64,000 nucleotides of DNA from Candidatus Competibacteraceae bacterium (GTDB taxonomy: Bacteria; Pseudomonadota; Gammaproteobacteria; Competibacterales; Competibacteraceae): assembly GCA_016712625.1 (NCBI GenBank), contig JADJQQ010000029.1:466261-530260 (forward strand), in the 5' to 3' direction. A model generated the notes under the pieces. The model did no database searches and was not told where the DNA came from. It saw only the letters and a list, made by a program, of their open reading frames with translations. Shown piece after piece: positions 19,693 through 28,136 of the stretch. Positions within the stretch are counted from its first letter, which is position 1. Each line of letters opens with the position of its first letter. The position numbers were made by a program, and so were the translations under genes.

Positions 19693-19945
19693 GGGGTCTG
19701 CTCACGAAACGGAAAAAACTGTACGTTAAGCGCCAAGGTGTCAGGTTGAAGCCTAAGAGGTTGCGCCACAAGTGTCAGAAAAAGCCTGAAATTGACTCTA
19801 ACTTGACGCATTTTCGGCCTGTAGCTGACGCCCAGTTAAGGTGTGCTTCAACCTGACACCGGAACAGGCAACGCTTGGAAACCTTTGTTTGAAAAGGGCT
19901 GCAAGTCCTTAGCGTACAATTTCGTCCGTTTCGTGAGCAGACCCC
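19693..19945. mobile_element. 253-bp miniature element with Tn3-type inverted repeats
   Basis: A 38-base end at 19693-19730 (GGGGTCTGCTCACGAAACGG to GTACGTTAAG) matches, in reverse complement, 19908-19945 at 34 of 38 positions. The GGGG start and the TTAAG/CTAAG finish are hallmarks of Tn3-family ends. There is no transposase inside. The interior holds a second perfect 16-base inverted pair (GGTGTCAGGTTGAAGC at 19737-19752, complement at 19845-19860) that resembles resolvase-binding sequence. This is the plan of a Tn3-derived miniature element that an outside transposase could move. The 5-base flanks (TACCA and TATGT) do not match, so no target duplication is preserved. It abuts an IS6 remnant. 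Confidence 0.75.
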
Positions 19946-20155
19946 TATGTCGTCGCTAAAAAGGGACTGGAGCAGGTTTTTGAGGTTACCCAGTATGAAG
20001 ATAAATGCTTCCATGCCCATTTTTGAAGCTAGGACAACGAGCACATGGGGTCCCTTTTAGGGAGTTTCTGTTTATCACAAGGTAAGTGATAGACACCAAA
20101 ACAGGGCCATCTCTTCGGGCGACTAGTCGATCAATCCAACGCTGGAGCAGCACTG

Positions 20156-20584
20156 ATGATACGCCTCCTGCTCATTGAAGATGATGCGGATCGCATCACC
20201 CGTTTCAGGGCCTGGTGTCCCTCTGATATCCGATTGGTGGTTGCAGCCAGTGGCGGGCGGGCACTAGGACTTTTGGAGCGCGACCCTGGCCGAGTCTACG
20301 CGGGGCTTTTACTCGATCACGATTTACCGTTTCAAGCGGTCAATGACGCTGAGCGATCCGTTACCGGAACGCAAGTGGTTCAAGGCATCTTGCGTCACAT
20401 CGATCCTGAAATTCCAATTCTCATCCATTCCATGAACCACACGGCGGCTCGACGAATGAGCACCACGCTGATGACAGCGGGGTTTGACGTGAGCGTTGTG
20501 CCCATGGCGGATCTGACCGAGGATCGCTTTCTGGTTTGGATCGAGACAGTATGGGAAATCCAAAAGTCGCTCGCACCTGAATAA
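20156..20584 (+). CDS. Receiver-like protein of the cyclic-phosphate-processing (cREC) type
   Basis: A 142-residue stand-alone receiver-fold protein. It has an acidic pair near the N-terminus (LIEDDADR), LLLDHDLP in place of the classic phospho-acceptor region, and IPILIHSMN in place of the usual strand-4 Ser/Thr. The DHD and HSMN motifs fit the cREC family predicted to act in cyclic phosphate or RNA processing rather than phosphotransfer. That function is prediction from the family, not shown here. No kinase or DNA-binding domain is adjacent. The region around it is transposon debris, so it is probably part of a mobile accessory segment. Confidence 0.7.
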   Translation: MIRLLLIEDDADRITRFRAWCPSDIRLVVAASGGRALGLLERDPGRVYAGLLLDHDLPFQAVNDAERSVTGTQVVQGILRHIDPEIPILIHSMNHTAARRMSTTLMTAGFDVSVVPMADLTEDRFLVWIETVWEIQKSLAPE

Positions 20585-21172
20585 CTCTCCGCTAGTCTTC
20601 CTTTGGTTTGTTGCTATAAAAGTACGTTTCCGTGCCGTTGGACTTCAAACCCCGCTTACCCCAGTCTAGAAGTGAACTTTAAGTGAACTTTCTTGTGTTT
20701 AAGATATTACGTAACACGTATCCAGACGCCTGTTCATGGGTAAAATTCAAGATTCCTCGGATAATCTTGAATTATTAAAAGGGCAATAATCTGTTGAAAA
20801 CACACCCACGCCTAAACGACCGTTTCAAAACACGCTGTGGCCATAAACCCATACCCATTGTTGCATTTTGAAACAGGTTACTTATTCGGTGCTTTCAACA
20901 TGAAACGCTTTTGTTGAAGGGGGTGGGCTATTTTTCTTTTTTAATCAGACTATTACAATAAGGCGCGTTTATTGCTCACTAAACTCGGTTAAAACAAACC
21001 AACCGTAGCGGGGCGCAGGATCAGGAGGAGAACTCTGTCTTATCTCCTAATCCCACAGACTGGTTAGAGCGGGTGAAAATATTGCGAAACAGCACACCCG
21101 ACCTGGATCCAATCGCAGCATCGCCCAACGGCATCACGATCCACGCTTCTTAGGAATGGGGGCTTACCATGC
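20585..21172. other. Gene-free AT-rich stretch with an inverted repeat
   Basis: No convincing gene in 588 bases. Visible are a tandem 11-base repeat (AAGTGAACTTT twice at about 20671-20692) and a perfect 10-base inverted repeat (ATTCAAGATT at 20745-20754 with its complement at 20763-20772), which could be a terminator-like hairpin in either direction. The segment separates the cREC gene from the orphan Rhs cassette. Confidence 0.4.
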
Positions 21173-22466
21173 ACACCCGTCTATGCCACCACCTACATCC
21201 GCGATGCCTTGGGGCGGATCACCCAACAGCAAGAAACCCTCCAAGGCGCTACTCATACCGACGACTATCGCTACGATACCGCCGACCGGCTGTACGAGAT
21301 CACGCGGGATGGCGTGAGCATAGCCCCCTGTATGGGCTATGACGCCAACGGCAATCGAACGCAAGAGAATGGCACCACTATCGCCACGGTCGACGATCAG
21401 GATCGACTCCTCACCCATCACGGGGCGACCTATACCTACACCGCCAATGGTGAATTGGCCACCAAGACCGACAGCGGACAAACCACCGCCTACACCTATG
21501 ACGTGCTCGGCAACCTCCAAAAAGTCGTTCTTCCCAACGGCACGATCCTCGACTACCTCACCGACAGTCGCCATCGCCGGATCGGCAAGAAAGTCAACGG
21601 CACCCTGGTGCAAGGCTTCCTCTATCAAGACGGCCTACGACCTATCGCCGAACTGGATGGCAACAATCAGATCGTCAGCCGTTTCGTCTACGCTGACAAA
21701 GGTAATGTGCCGTCATACCTCATTAAGAACGGCGTCATCTACCGGATCGTCAGCGATCACGTAGGTAGCCCACGTCTGATCATCAATACCCAGAATGGCA
21801 GTGTGGCCCAGCGCATCGATTACGATGTTTGGGGTACCATCACCGCCGACAGCAACCCCGGCTTCCAACCCTTTGGGTATGCCGGTGGCCTGTATGACAA
21901 AGATACCGGCCTCACCCGCTTCGGTGCGCGGGATTACGACCCGAAAACCGGTCGTTGGACCGCCAAAGACCCCATCCTCTTTGCAGGCGGCGATACCAAT
22001 CTGTTCGCCTACGTTAACAACGATCCGGTCAATGGGAAGGATCCGGGGGTTGGATAGCTATATTGGGGGTAGCAGTAATGGGCTTGCTGGCCATGTATGG
22101 ACAGCAGTTGACATACCTGGAGGTGTAATAAAACTAGATTATCAAGCCAATAACTACACTGGCCCCAGTGGTAACTCGATAAGCGATTTATTGGGGACAT
22201 TATTAACGGAAGGAAAAGCAGAATTAAATTATTCTAAAACCATTGAAGATGGCTGCTAGAGGAGATGAATTCTATAGAATCAATCGATCTTTAGAAGAAG
22301 ATCTTAACATGCTTCATAAAATGGTAGAGATTAAGATAAACCAAAATATAGTGTTATCTATAATAATTGCGGAAGTGTTTCTTTTGATGTAAATGATCTA
22401 ACGCCTTTACCGGATACTGTAACACCAAGATCATTTCTCAACCAAGCTAGGTCTAATAGAAGTTAA
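21173..22466 (+). pseudogene. Orphan Rhs C-terminal cassette with permuted papain-like toxin tip
   Basis: The reading frame (from about 21182) begins inside YD repeats with no start codon, continues through the Rhs core (SRFVYADKGNVPSY, DHVGSPRLIINTQ, RIDYDVWG, FGARDYDPKTGRWTAKDPILFAGGDTNLFAYVNNDPV) and then shifts frame at the DPGG junction (about 22044). The tip reads GHVWTAVD near its start and, after two more shifts, YSVIYNNCGSVSFDV near its end, stopping at 22464-22466. His early and Asn-Cys late is the order of permuted NlpC/P60-type cysteine peptidases or amidases. It is a near duplicate of the core at 45.5-46.3 kb but has a different tip, as expected for a displaced toxin module. Confidence 0.75.
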
Positions 22467-22499
22467 TTTCATTGATTTTATAGAATACTACAACTCGAC

Positions 22500-22952
22500 A
22501 TGACTGCTAAGATATTTGTGCCTTGGATAATAATCCTATCCCTGGTTATTGGTGTCTTGCTTTTAATAAATACATTGCGTTTTTTGTCTGATTTAAGCTA
22601 TGAAACAAGCTCCCATATCAATCTTAGTAACTGGATTGAAAGGTTGAGTGAAATCCGATTGGAAGATATTAATGCAATTGGTATTCGTGAAAGTGACGTA
22701 CCTATTACTGTTTCAGCAGCACAGATACAGTTAATTTACAAAAATAGAGCTTCTGCTCCAAATGTTAAGCCGCTTCCATTAATGCCTTATTTAGAGGATC
22801 CATGGGGTGGTTTATTACGCTTTGAAATCCTCTCTATCTCACCGATACATTGGCGTATAACTTCCCGTATCGGTAGAACTTTTTTTGGTAATTGGGTTTT
22901 CGGAATAAGAGAAATTCCGTGGAAAGGACCTATAGAATATAAGACCAATTAA
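22500..22952 (+). CDS. Putative immunity protein for the orphan Rhs toxin
   Basis: A 150-residue protein from an AT-rich stretch. One N-terminal membrane helix (FVPWIIILSLVIGVLLLINTL) is followed by a predicted extracytoplasmic domain (RLEDINAIGIRESDVPITVS, LEDPWGGLLRFEI). I recognise no family. It lies 33 bases after the end of the toxin tip and shares its low GC, the normal place and composition for an immunity gene. A membrane-anchored, outward-facing immunity protein would fit a toxin acting in the periplasm. Function is inferred from position only. Confidence 0.5.
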   Translation: MTAKIFVPWIIILSLVIGVLLLINTLRFLSDLSYETSSHINLSNWIERLSEIRLEDINAIGIRESDVPITVSAAQIQLIYKNRASAPNVKPLPLMPYLEDPWGGLLRFEILSISPIHWRITSRIGRTFFGNWVFGIREIPWKGPIEYKTN

Positions 22953-23040
22953 GTTAAGAAAAAATCTGATGAATTTATCCGAAGCACAACCCGATAATCT
23001 GCCGTAGCATTTGCTGATCACCAGCCGAAAGCGACCCTTC

Positions 23041-23210
23041 ATTGCTGATTTGTTTTCCGCCCTCTCGCAGAATGTCGCCTAGGACATCGCCATCCGGGGC
23101 ATTTTGACGGCGCTGGGGAGGGAAGCTTTGCTGATGCATCCGGCATTCCGGATGTTCGCCTTTCTACAAAATGTCTTTGATGTGGTTTCTCTGGCCAACA
23201 AAACCTTTAT
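23041..23210 (+). other. Unidentified coding remnant before a transposon end
   Basis: A frame interrupted by one TAG reads IADLFSALSQNV, stop, then ILTALGREALLMHPAFRMF and NVFDVVSLANKTF, and ends where the Tn3-type repeat begins at 23211. The composition looks protein-like but I cannot name it. It may be the end of a gene cut by the neighbouring element. Confidence 0.2.
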
Positions 23211-23306
23211 GGGGTCTGCTCACGAAGCGGACAAAATTGTACGCTAACGACGTTGAATCCTTGTTGGGGTCGTCTCGGAAAAGGGAAGATGAAGCACGTC
23301 GCGCGC

Positions 23307-23582
23307 TCATTTGAGATAAGAGCGTAACGCTGCTACCACCTGTTCCAAATCCTCCTGACGCTGTCGTGGCGGGAGGTCATCGGCGCCGAGGTGCTCGCGG
23401 ATATGGCCTTCCAACACCTCTGCCATCAAGCCGTTTACGGCGCCCCGGATCGCGGCGATCTGTTGGAGAACCGCCGAACATTCGGTCTCTTGTGCCAGCG
23501 CGGTTTCCAGCGCTTCGGCTTGTCCTTTAATGCGTCTCACCCGGATCAGAAGGTGTTGTTTGCCCTTGATGGTATGCGGCAT
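23307..23582 (-). CDS. RcnR/DmeR-type Ni/Co-responsive repressor
   Basis: A 91-residue CsoR/RcnR/FrmR-family all-helical repressor. The metal-site residues correspond to the RcnR set: His3, Cys35 (TECSAV), His60 and His64 (EGHIREH). FrmR and CsoR lack this exact combination, so nickel or cobalt sensing is favoured. It is divergent from the CDF exporter gene with a 72-base gap containing a matching operator. Metal binding should release DNA and allow expression of both genes. It lies within the 1.58-kb Tn3-type cassette. Confidence 0.85.
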   Translation of the reverse strand: MPHTIKGKQHLLIRVRRIKGQAEALETALAQETECSAVLQQIAAIRGAVNGLMAEVLEGHIREHLGADDLPPRQRQEDLEQVVAALRSYLK

Positions 23583-23604
23583 CGGCCCCCCGTTGGTTGT
23601 CGTT

Positions 23605-23628
23605 AGTATATACTGGGGTATAGTATAA
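23605..23628. promoter_or_regulatory. RcnR-type operator between repressor and exporter
   Basis: TACTGGGGTATAGTA at 23611-23625, inside the longer palindromic stretch 23605-23628. RcnR-family repressors bind a G-tract flanked by TACT and AGTA, and this has exactly that layout with a four-G tract. It lies between the divergent repressor and exporter starts, so it can control both. Confidence 0.65.
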
Positions 23629-23654
23629 AGCTTTCAGGGCAACGGAGCGACTTC

Positions 23655-24618
23655 ATGCCAACCTCCACACCCATCGCGGACTGGCGCCATACCCATATCT
23701 TTGATGAAGGTAACCCGCTGGCCGAGCGAAACACGCGCTGGGCGGTGGTACTCACGGCGATCATGATGGTGGCCGAGATCGCCGGCGGCTGGGTTTTCAA
23801 CTCGATGGCGCTGCTGGCTGATGGCTGGCACATGAGTTCGCACGCATTGGCGCTCGGTTTGTCGGTGCTGGCCTATGGGGCCGCGCGACGCTTTGCCCAC
23901 GACCAGCGGTTTGCCTTTGGCACCTGGAAGATCGAGGTGCTGGGCGGCTATACCAGCGCCATTTTCCTAGTGGGCGTCGCCGCACTGATGCTTTACCAGG
24001 CCATCGAGCGCCTCATCGCGCCAATTCCCATCCACTACGAGCAGGCTATCGCCCTCGCCGGGGTGGGCCTCTGGGTCAATCTCGCTTGCGCGTGGCTCCT
24101 CAAGGATGGCCAGGCGCATCATCATGCGCATGACCATGCGCATGACCGCCCTCACGGGCACAGCAGCCCCACCCGGCATCATCGGGATCTGAATCTTCGG
24201 TCGGCCTACTTGCACGTCATCGCCGATGCCACCACGTCCGTCCTTGCCATGGTGGCGCTGGTTGGCGGCAAGGTTGGGGGGGCCAACTGGCCCGGTGATG
24301 GGTATTATCGGCGCCGGGTTGGTCGCGGGATGGGCTTGGGGGTTGCTGCGCGAGAGCGGGCGGATATTGCTCGATGCCGAGATGGATGCCCCGGTGGTGG
24401 CGGAAATCCACGAGGTCATCGCGACCAGCCCGGTTAAGGCCGACATCACCGATCTACACGTTTGGCGGGTCGGTAAGGGCAAATACGCCGGCATCGTTTC
24501 GCTTGCGGTCCAGGGCCAGGCCACCCCCGATGAGTTTCGGCGGCAGTTGAGCGTCCACGAAGAATTGGCGCACATCACCGTAGAGTTGAACCCGTATAAG
24601 ACGGTGTTCCCCACCTGA
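23655..24618 (+). CDS. dmeF: DmeF-type CDF cobalt/nickel exporter (frameshifted)
   Basis: A cation diffusion facilitator that exports Co/Ni in exchange for protons. N-terminal WRHTHIFDEGNPLAERNTRW is DmeF-like. Membrane helices carry the metal site (SMALLADGWHMSSHAL in helix 2; LHVIADATTSVLA in helix 5) and a His-rich loop (HHHAHDHAHDRPHGHS) sits between helices 4 and 5. The C-terminal cytoplasmic domain (ADITDLHVWRVGKGKYAG) reads in another frame. The shift is at about 24275-24300, beside a run of seven G, where a few bases are missing before DPVMGIIGAGLV-type sequence. This could be a sequencing error; otherwise the exporter is broken. The coordinates span both parts. Confidence 0.8.
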
Positions 24619-24754
24619 ATCGTTTACCTGTCAATTTGAGCCATACCCCAACTGGGCGTCAGGTATCGGCCAAAAATCTGTCAGGTTAGGATGGAATTTA
24701 GCTTTTTCTAACACTGCTAGCGTCACACTTTAGACTTCAACCTGACGCTTGGCG

Positions 24755-24930
24755 CTTAACGTACGATTCTTTCCCTTTCGTGAGCAGACCCCTGTATCCG
24801 TTCACGTGAGGGAACCAGAAAGTTCAGGGCTTTCAAGATTAAATTAAAGGTGCTTTGATTGAATATATATTTATCTTCAGCCCTCTATAGGGTACTTTAT
24901 GAGGCGTAGAAATAGTGTGGAGGGCTAGCG
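24755..24930. other. Tn3-type end and tacAT promoter region
   Basis: The first 38 bases are the right repeat of the 1.58-kb cassette. The remainder is AT-rich sequence leading to tacA, with GGAGGGC about 8 bases before its ATG. A promoter and an autoregulatory operator for the toxin-antitoxin pair are expected here, but I see no clear palindrome. Confidence 0.35.
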
Positions 24931-25209
24931 ATGCCAAGGGTTGCTATTGAGAGTACGAACCGTTTTCCGATGCAGATACCGCCGGCCGAGAAGGCGCGGT
25001 TAATGCGGGCTGCCGCCCTGGAGCAAACCAGCCTCAAGGATTTTGTGTTACAAAATGCGCTCCGCGCCGCCGATGCGGTAATTCAAAAGGCCGAACGCCT
25101 GCGCCTTGACGAAGCGCAGACCCGTTTCCTACTCGATCTGCTGGATCATCCGCCCGCGCCCAATGACAAGTTACTGGCCGCCGCCCGCTCCTTGCCAACT
25201 GGCCCATGA
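24931..25209 (+). CDS. TacA-type (DUF1778) antitoxin
   Basis: A 92-residue antitoxin. The N-terminal ribbon-helix-helix reads NRFPMQIPPAEKARLMRAAALEQTSLKDFVLQNAL, the DUF1778 pattern. The C-terminal part (DEAQTRFLLDLLDHPPAPNDKLLAAA) is the toxin-neutralising tail, ending in the typical P-N-x-x-L motif. It should bind both its own promoter and the TacT-like toxin. Its stop codon overlaps the toxin ATG (ATGA). Confidence 0.9.
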   Translation: MPRVAIESTNRFPMQIPPAEKARLMRAAALEQTSLKDFVLQNALRAADAVIQKAERLRLDEAQTRFLLDLLDHPPAPNDKLLAAARSLPTGP

Positions 25210-25742
25210 CCTTACCCCAATGGCATGAGGAACCGATTGCCAAATCGCATAACCGCAAGGGCTTCGATTGCGGCCAGCCCGACCTTAACGCCTTTCTGGC
25301 CAGGCACGCCCGCCAGGCCCACGTCAGCGGGGCCTCAAAAACCTATGTGGCGGTCGATGATGCGGACGGTGTGACCGTTTATGGCTTTTATACGTTGAGC
25401 CCTACCCAGATCGAGTTTGCTTTGGCCCCTGCCGAAACCCGCCCCGTCGGCGGCGGTCAATATCCCCTTGGCGGCTTCCGCCTGGGTCGTCTGGCGGTCA
25501 GTCAGGCATTACAGGGCTACGGGCTGGGGGGGCAGCTACTGGTCGCGGCGGTACGACGCTGTATCCTGGTGTCAGCCCAGGTCGGCGGCACGCTGTTGGT
25601 GATCGACGCGAAGGATCAACGGGCAGCTGCGTGGTACAAAGCCTACGGTGCACTTGAAATACCTAAGCTGCCTTTATCGCTCGTCCTACCCTATAGTGTC
25701 GTTCTCAAAGCGCTGCAATGTAGCAATCCCTCCGAACGGTGA
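25206..25742 (+). CDS. TacT-type GNAT toxin
   Basis: A 178-residue GNAT acetyltransferase toxin. TacT-like enzymes acetylate the amino group of charged tRNAs and stop translation. Family features: HNRKGFDCGQPDLNAFL near the N-terminus, the acetyl-CoA loop GRLAVSQALQGYGLGGQLL, and AAAWYKAYGALEIP with the catalytic Tyr region. It overlaps the antitoxin gene by 4 bases. The pair looks complete and probably functional. It stands between the dmeRF cassette and IS fragments, a usual setting for mobile toxin-antitoxin loci. Confidence 0.9.
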   Translation: MTLPQWHEEPIAKSHNRKGFDCGQPDLNAFLARHARQAHVSGASKTYVAVDDADGVTVYGFYTLSPTQIEFALAPAETRPVGGGQYPLGGFRLGRLAVSQALQGYGLGGQLLVAAVRRCILVSAQVGGTLLVIDAKDQRAAAWYKAYGALEIPKLPLSLVLPYSVVLKALQCSNPSER

Positions 25743-25853
25743 GGAACCAGGAGTTTTTAATCCTGACCTTTACCGCTTTTCTGTAACACACCGCCGCGCT
25801 AGGTTGATCGTGCGGTACAGGCGGGGACGCCGATGATCACCCGAAGTGATAAC

Positions 25854-25889
25854 AAAAGCCGTCCTGATTAACCTGCAAGGTGGCTTTTT
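25854..25889 (+). terminator. Possible terminator after tacAT
   Basis: AAAAGCC at 25854-25860 can pair with GGCTTTT at 25882-25888, followed by T and C. The loop is long (about 21 bases) and may pair further. It is located about 110 bases after the toxin gene. Confidence 0.35.
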
Positions 25890-25927
25890 CACAAGCTATA
25901 GTAAAATCGAATAGAAGTGATCAGATA

Positions 25928-26001
25928 AGAAGGCCGCGTTGCGCTTTCTCAAAAAAGCCATCGGTCAACAGGGTCGCCCGTTGACGGTGACTATCGACTA
26001 A
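25928..26001 (+). pseudogene. Short IS6-family transposase fragment
   Basis: Reads KKAALRFLKKAIGQQGRP then LTVTID and a stop. This corresponds to the stretch around the second catalytic Asp of IS6-type transposases. Only about 24 codons remain. Confidence 0.55.
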
Positions 26002-26017
26002 GAAACTGTTGAAAAAG

Positions 26018-26265
26018 TCATTTTTGAGCCAAGCGACGCAAGAGCAAACGGCTCAAGGTGGCATGAAGCAGGTTCTCACGGGTGGTCATCAGGCGTTCGT
26101 AATCCTTGCTTAAGCGACGACTTTGATTGAAACCAGCAAAGGTGCGCTCTACCACCCCACGTCGGGGTAGAAGCTGGAAGCCGGTAGGCTGAGAAGAGCG
26201 CGCTTCACCGAGAGGAAGGCCCTCCAGCAGCCGGACCCAACGGCGACGAGGCGGATGGCGAACGA
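26018..26265 (-). pseudogene. IS5-family transposase C-terminal fragment
   Basis: Leftward reading gives VVERTFAGFNQSRRLSKDYE and ENLLHATLSRLLLRRLAQ. The VERTF...RRLSKDYE motif carries the catalytic Glu of IS5-type transposases. The upstream part ends at a degenerate Tn3-type repeat at about 26266, so the gene was cut there. Confidence 0.7.
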
Positions 26266-26303
26266 AGGGTCTGCTCACGAAAGGGAAAGGATTGTGGAAA
26301 GTA
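26266..26303 (+). repeat. Degenerate Tn3-type end
   Basis: AGGGTCTGCTCACGAAAGGG followed by AAAGGATTGTGGAAAG. The first 24 bases match the other ends of this type except for the opening base (A for G); the inner third has decayed. It points rightward. The nearest opposite-facing end is at 36607-36645, but the two are diverged. Confidence 0.5.
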
Positions 26304-26733
26304 AAACTGGCCAGCGCCACCTGGCCGGTCTATCTACTTGACGCAGCGGGTGCATTGCGTCAGACACTCTCCCCGCCTGACAACGGCGCACAGGCGCAAG
26401 AACAGGCTGCCGAGCTAGGGACGTTGCTAGTCGTCGGGGGTTATATACTGAAATTGGAGTAGCTCGCAGTTCGCAACGCGGATAAACCTGATTCCTTGGC
26501 GTCCACTCTTGCCGACCGACCTCAGCCAACTCAATGCATCTCCGGCCACTGTAGCGCTTCCATAAAGAGCGCCTGCAATAACCTTTTAAATCCCCCCCAA
26601 CGGCGGCTGTCACGCCGGCCAGCCTGGCCGATCACGCGGTCATCCACCGTTTGGGGTGTTCGGGGTGATCCTTCCCTGGGATCGCGGCGTGTTTTTAATC
26701 CAATGCCTCAAGCCGGCGCGTTAAACCGGCGCC
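26304..26733. other. Gene-free stretch
   Basis: No recognisable gene in 430 bases on either strand. It lies between a Tn3-type end and the SPFH gene, contains a run of seven C near 26590, and is probably rearranged non-coding DNA. Confidence 0.35.
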
Positions 26734-27770
26734 TCAATCTGACGCATGGCCAACCCGCTGGAGGTTGGTCTTGAGCAGATCGACCAGCGGCGCCAGGGCG
26801 GCGGCCAGCGGCGCGCCCTCGCCGTAGAACGACAGATTGGCCCCCTGGAAGGTATTAGCCAGGGCCTCGGCAATGGCCGGGCGCTGTTCGAGGGGCAGGA
26901 TCTCCTGCCGCAGGGTCTGCTGGGCCCGTTTGGCCATCAACTCGTTTTCCACCGTCAAGACCTTGATCTCATTTTCCAACCGCCGCATCACCCGCTCCTG
27001 CGCTAACACCTCGCACTGCTTGGCCAGGCGCAGCAAACGCACCGGGGTTTCCTGCTGGATCACTTCCTGCTCCGAGGCCTGTTGCAAGCGGTGCTTTTCC
27101 TGCTCGGTCTGGATGCGCTCCCGCTCGGCGGCGAGGTGCTCGGCCTGCAAGCGGCGCTTGGATTCCGACTGGGCCTTTTGGATGGCTTCCTGCGTGTTGA
27201 TGTTGGAGAGTTCGCTGGTCGACTTCAGTTGGTTTCTCACCTCGGCTTCCAACTGGCGGCGCAGTTCATCATCGACGATAAACACTTGCGCGACTTGCAC
27301 CACATCGATATGAATGCCCCAACCCGGTTGTCCGGCCTGGCCGTGCGCGACCTGGCGCAACGCAGCAGCGACCGCTTCGGTCAAGGTGGTTTTCCGTTGC
27401 TCGATACACTCGACCATGGTCATGTGCGAGACTTGTTCCCGCAGCGCGAACAGGCACACGCCCCTGGCATGGGCGTTGATCTCCGCCACGCCCGCCGCCG
27501 CGCCCTGGGTGAAGTCATAATGCTTGGCGCGGTGACTGGCTCATCGATCCAATAAATGGCGCTGCCCTTGAACCGCAGCGGAATCCCGTCCTTGCTCTCC
27601 TGGCGCATCTCGAAAATGGCCTCCTGCTGGGTGCTCGGCACCAGCACATGGGTCGCGCCCGGCGGCAAAAACGCGCTCGCCGCCGGACCCCGGTTGCGGA
27701 TCGCGCCACCGCGGCCGACGATCAGGTATTCGTGCGCATTCGATTTGACGAAAAATTGAGGGAATGTCAT
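26734..27770 (-). CDS. SPFH/band-7 domain protein (frameshifted)
   Basis: An approximately 345-residue protein. The N-terminal part (MTFPQFFVKSNAHEYLIVGR; PPGATHVLVPSTQQEAIFEM; YWIDEPVT) resembles the membrane-proximal SPFH region. The second frame carries HARGVCLFALREQVSHM, IDVVQVAQVFIVDDELRRQLE and a long Gln/Glu/Arg coiled coil (about residues 180-270), then EALANTFQGANLSFYGEGA near the end. SPFH proteins form ring-like membrane scaffolds. One base appears missing at about 27530, so the gene reads in two frames; a sequencing error is as likely as inactivation. There is no clear N-terminal membrane helix. Confidence 0.7.
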
Positions 27771-27869
27771 TGGACTGCTCCAACAGCGATTAAGATTCAA
27801 ATAACGGGCCTTCACGAGCTTTGTCCATTCTTTTACCCTACAAAGCGCTTGGAAGACGTCTGCATTGAT

Positions 27870-28136
27870 TCAAAGATCATTTAAGTTTGTTAATTTTTCC
27901 ATCAATCTCAGCCCTTCCACAGAGATATACCCAATACCAAACGATAACCCTTCCAATGAGGGTTGCCTTGTCGCTCTCCACCAACGAATCAAGCCCTCCT
28001 GCTTTAAGACTTCACACGCGGTATAAATCGTTTGAAGGTCAACACCATCAAAGTCTAACTCCGTGGGACAATAATCACTTTCAGCGCGATGCTCATAAAA
28101 CTTCTTTAGCACCTCGAATTTTAGAGACGATGGCAT
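27870..28136 (-). CDS. Small winged-helix-like protein, function unknown
   Basis: An 88-residue protein with no family I can name. The order KFEVLKKFYEHRA, DLQTIYTACEVLKQEGLIRWW and a beta-like GIGYISVEGLRLMEKL suggests a small winged-helix DNA-binding fold. It is AT-rich relative to its neighbours and lies about 100 bases upstream of the SPFH gene in the same direction, so the two may be co-transcribed. Confidence 0.55.
   Translation of the reverse strand: MPSSLKFEVLKKFYEHRAESDYCPTELDFDGVDLQTIYTACEVLKQEGLIRWWRATRQPSLEGLSFGIGYISVEGLRLMEKLTNLNDL

Larger units (their letters stand above)
23211..24792. mobile_element. 1.58-kb Tn3-type cassette carrying dmeR-dmeF
   Basis: Tn3-style 38-base ends face each other: 23211-23248 (GGGGTCTGCTCACGAAGCGG onward) and the reverse complement at 24755-24792. 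Both belong to the same repeat type as the 253-bp element. Between them lie only a metal-sensing repressor and a CDF metal exporter, with no transposase or resolvase gene. Near the right end is CTTCAACCTGACGC, close to the inner repeat of the 253-bp element. The 5-base flanks are TTTAT and GTATC, so no target duplication is visible. It looks like a passenger unit that a related Tn3 transposase could mobilise. Confidence 0.65.

Noticed and set aside
19688..19950. Target-site duplication around the 253-bp element
   Set aside because: The 5-base flanks are TACCA and TATGT, which do not match; the same test failed for 23211-24792 and 31818-32614.
22009..22200. A 63-codon minus-strand frame over the orphan Rhs tip
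   Set aside because: The plus-strand reading continues the Rhs DPGG junction and gives conserved motifs; the minus frame has no support.
26275..26613. A 112-codon minus-strand open frame
   Set aside because: It starts inside the Tn3-type end, has Arg/Pro-rich composition and matches no domain.
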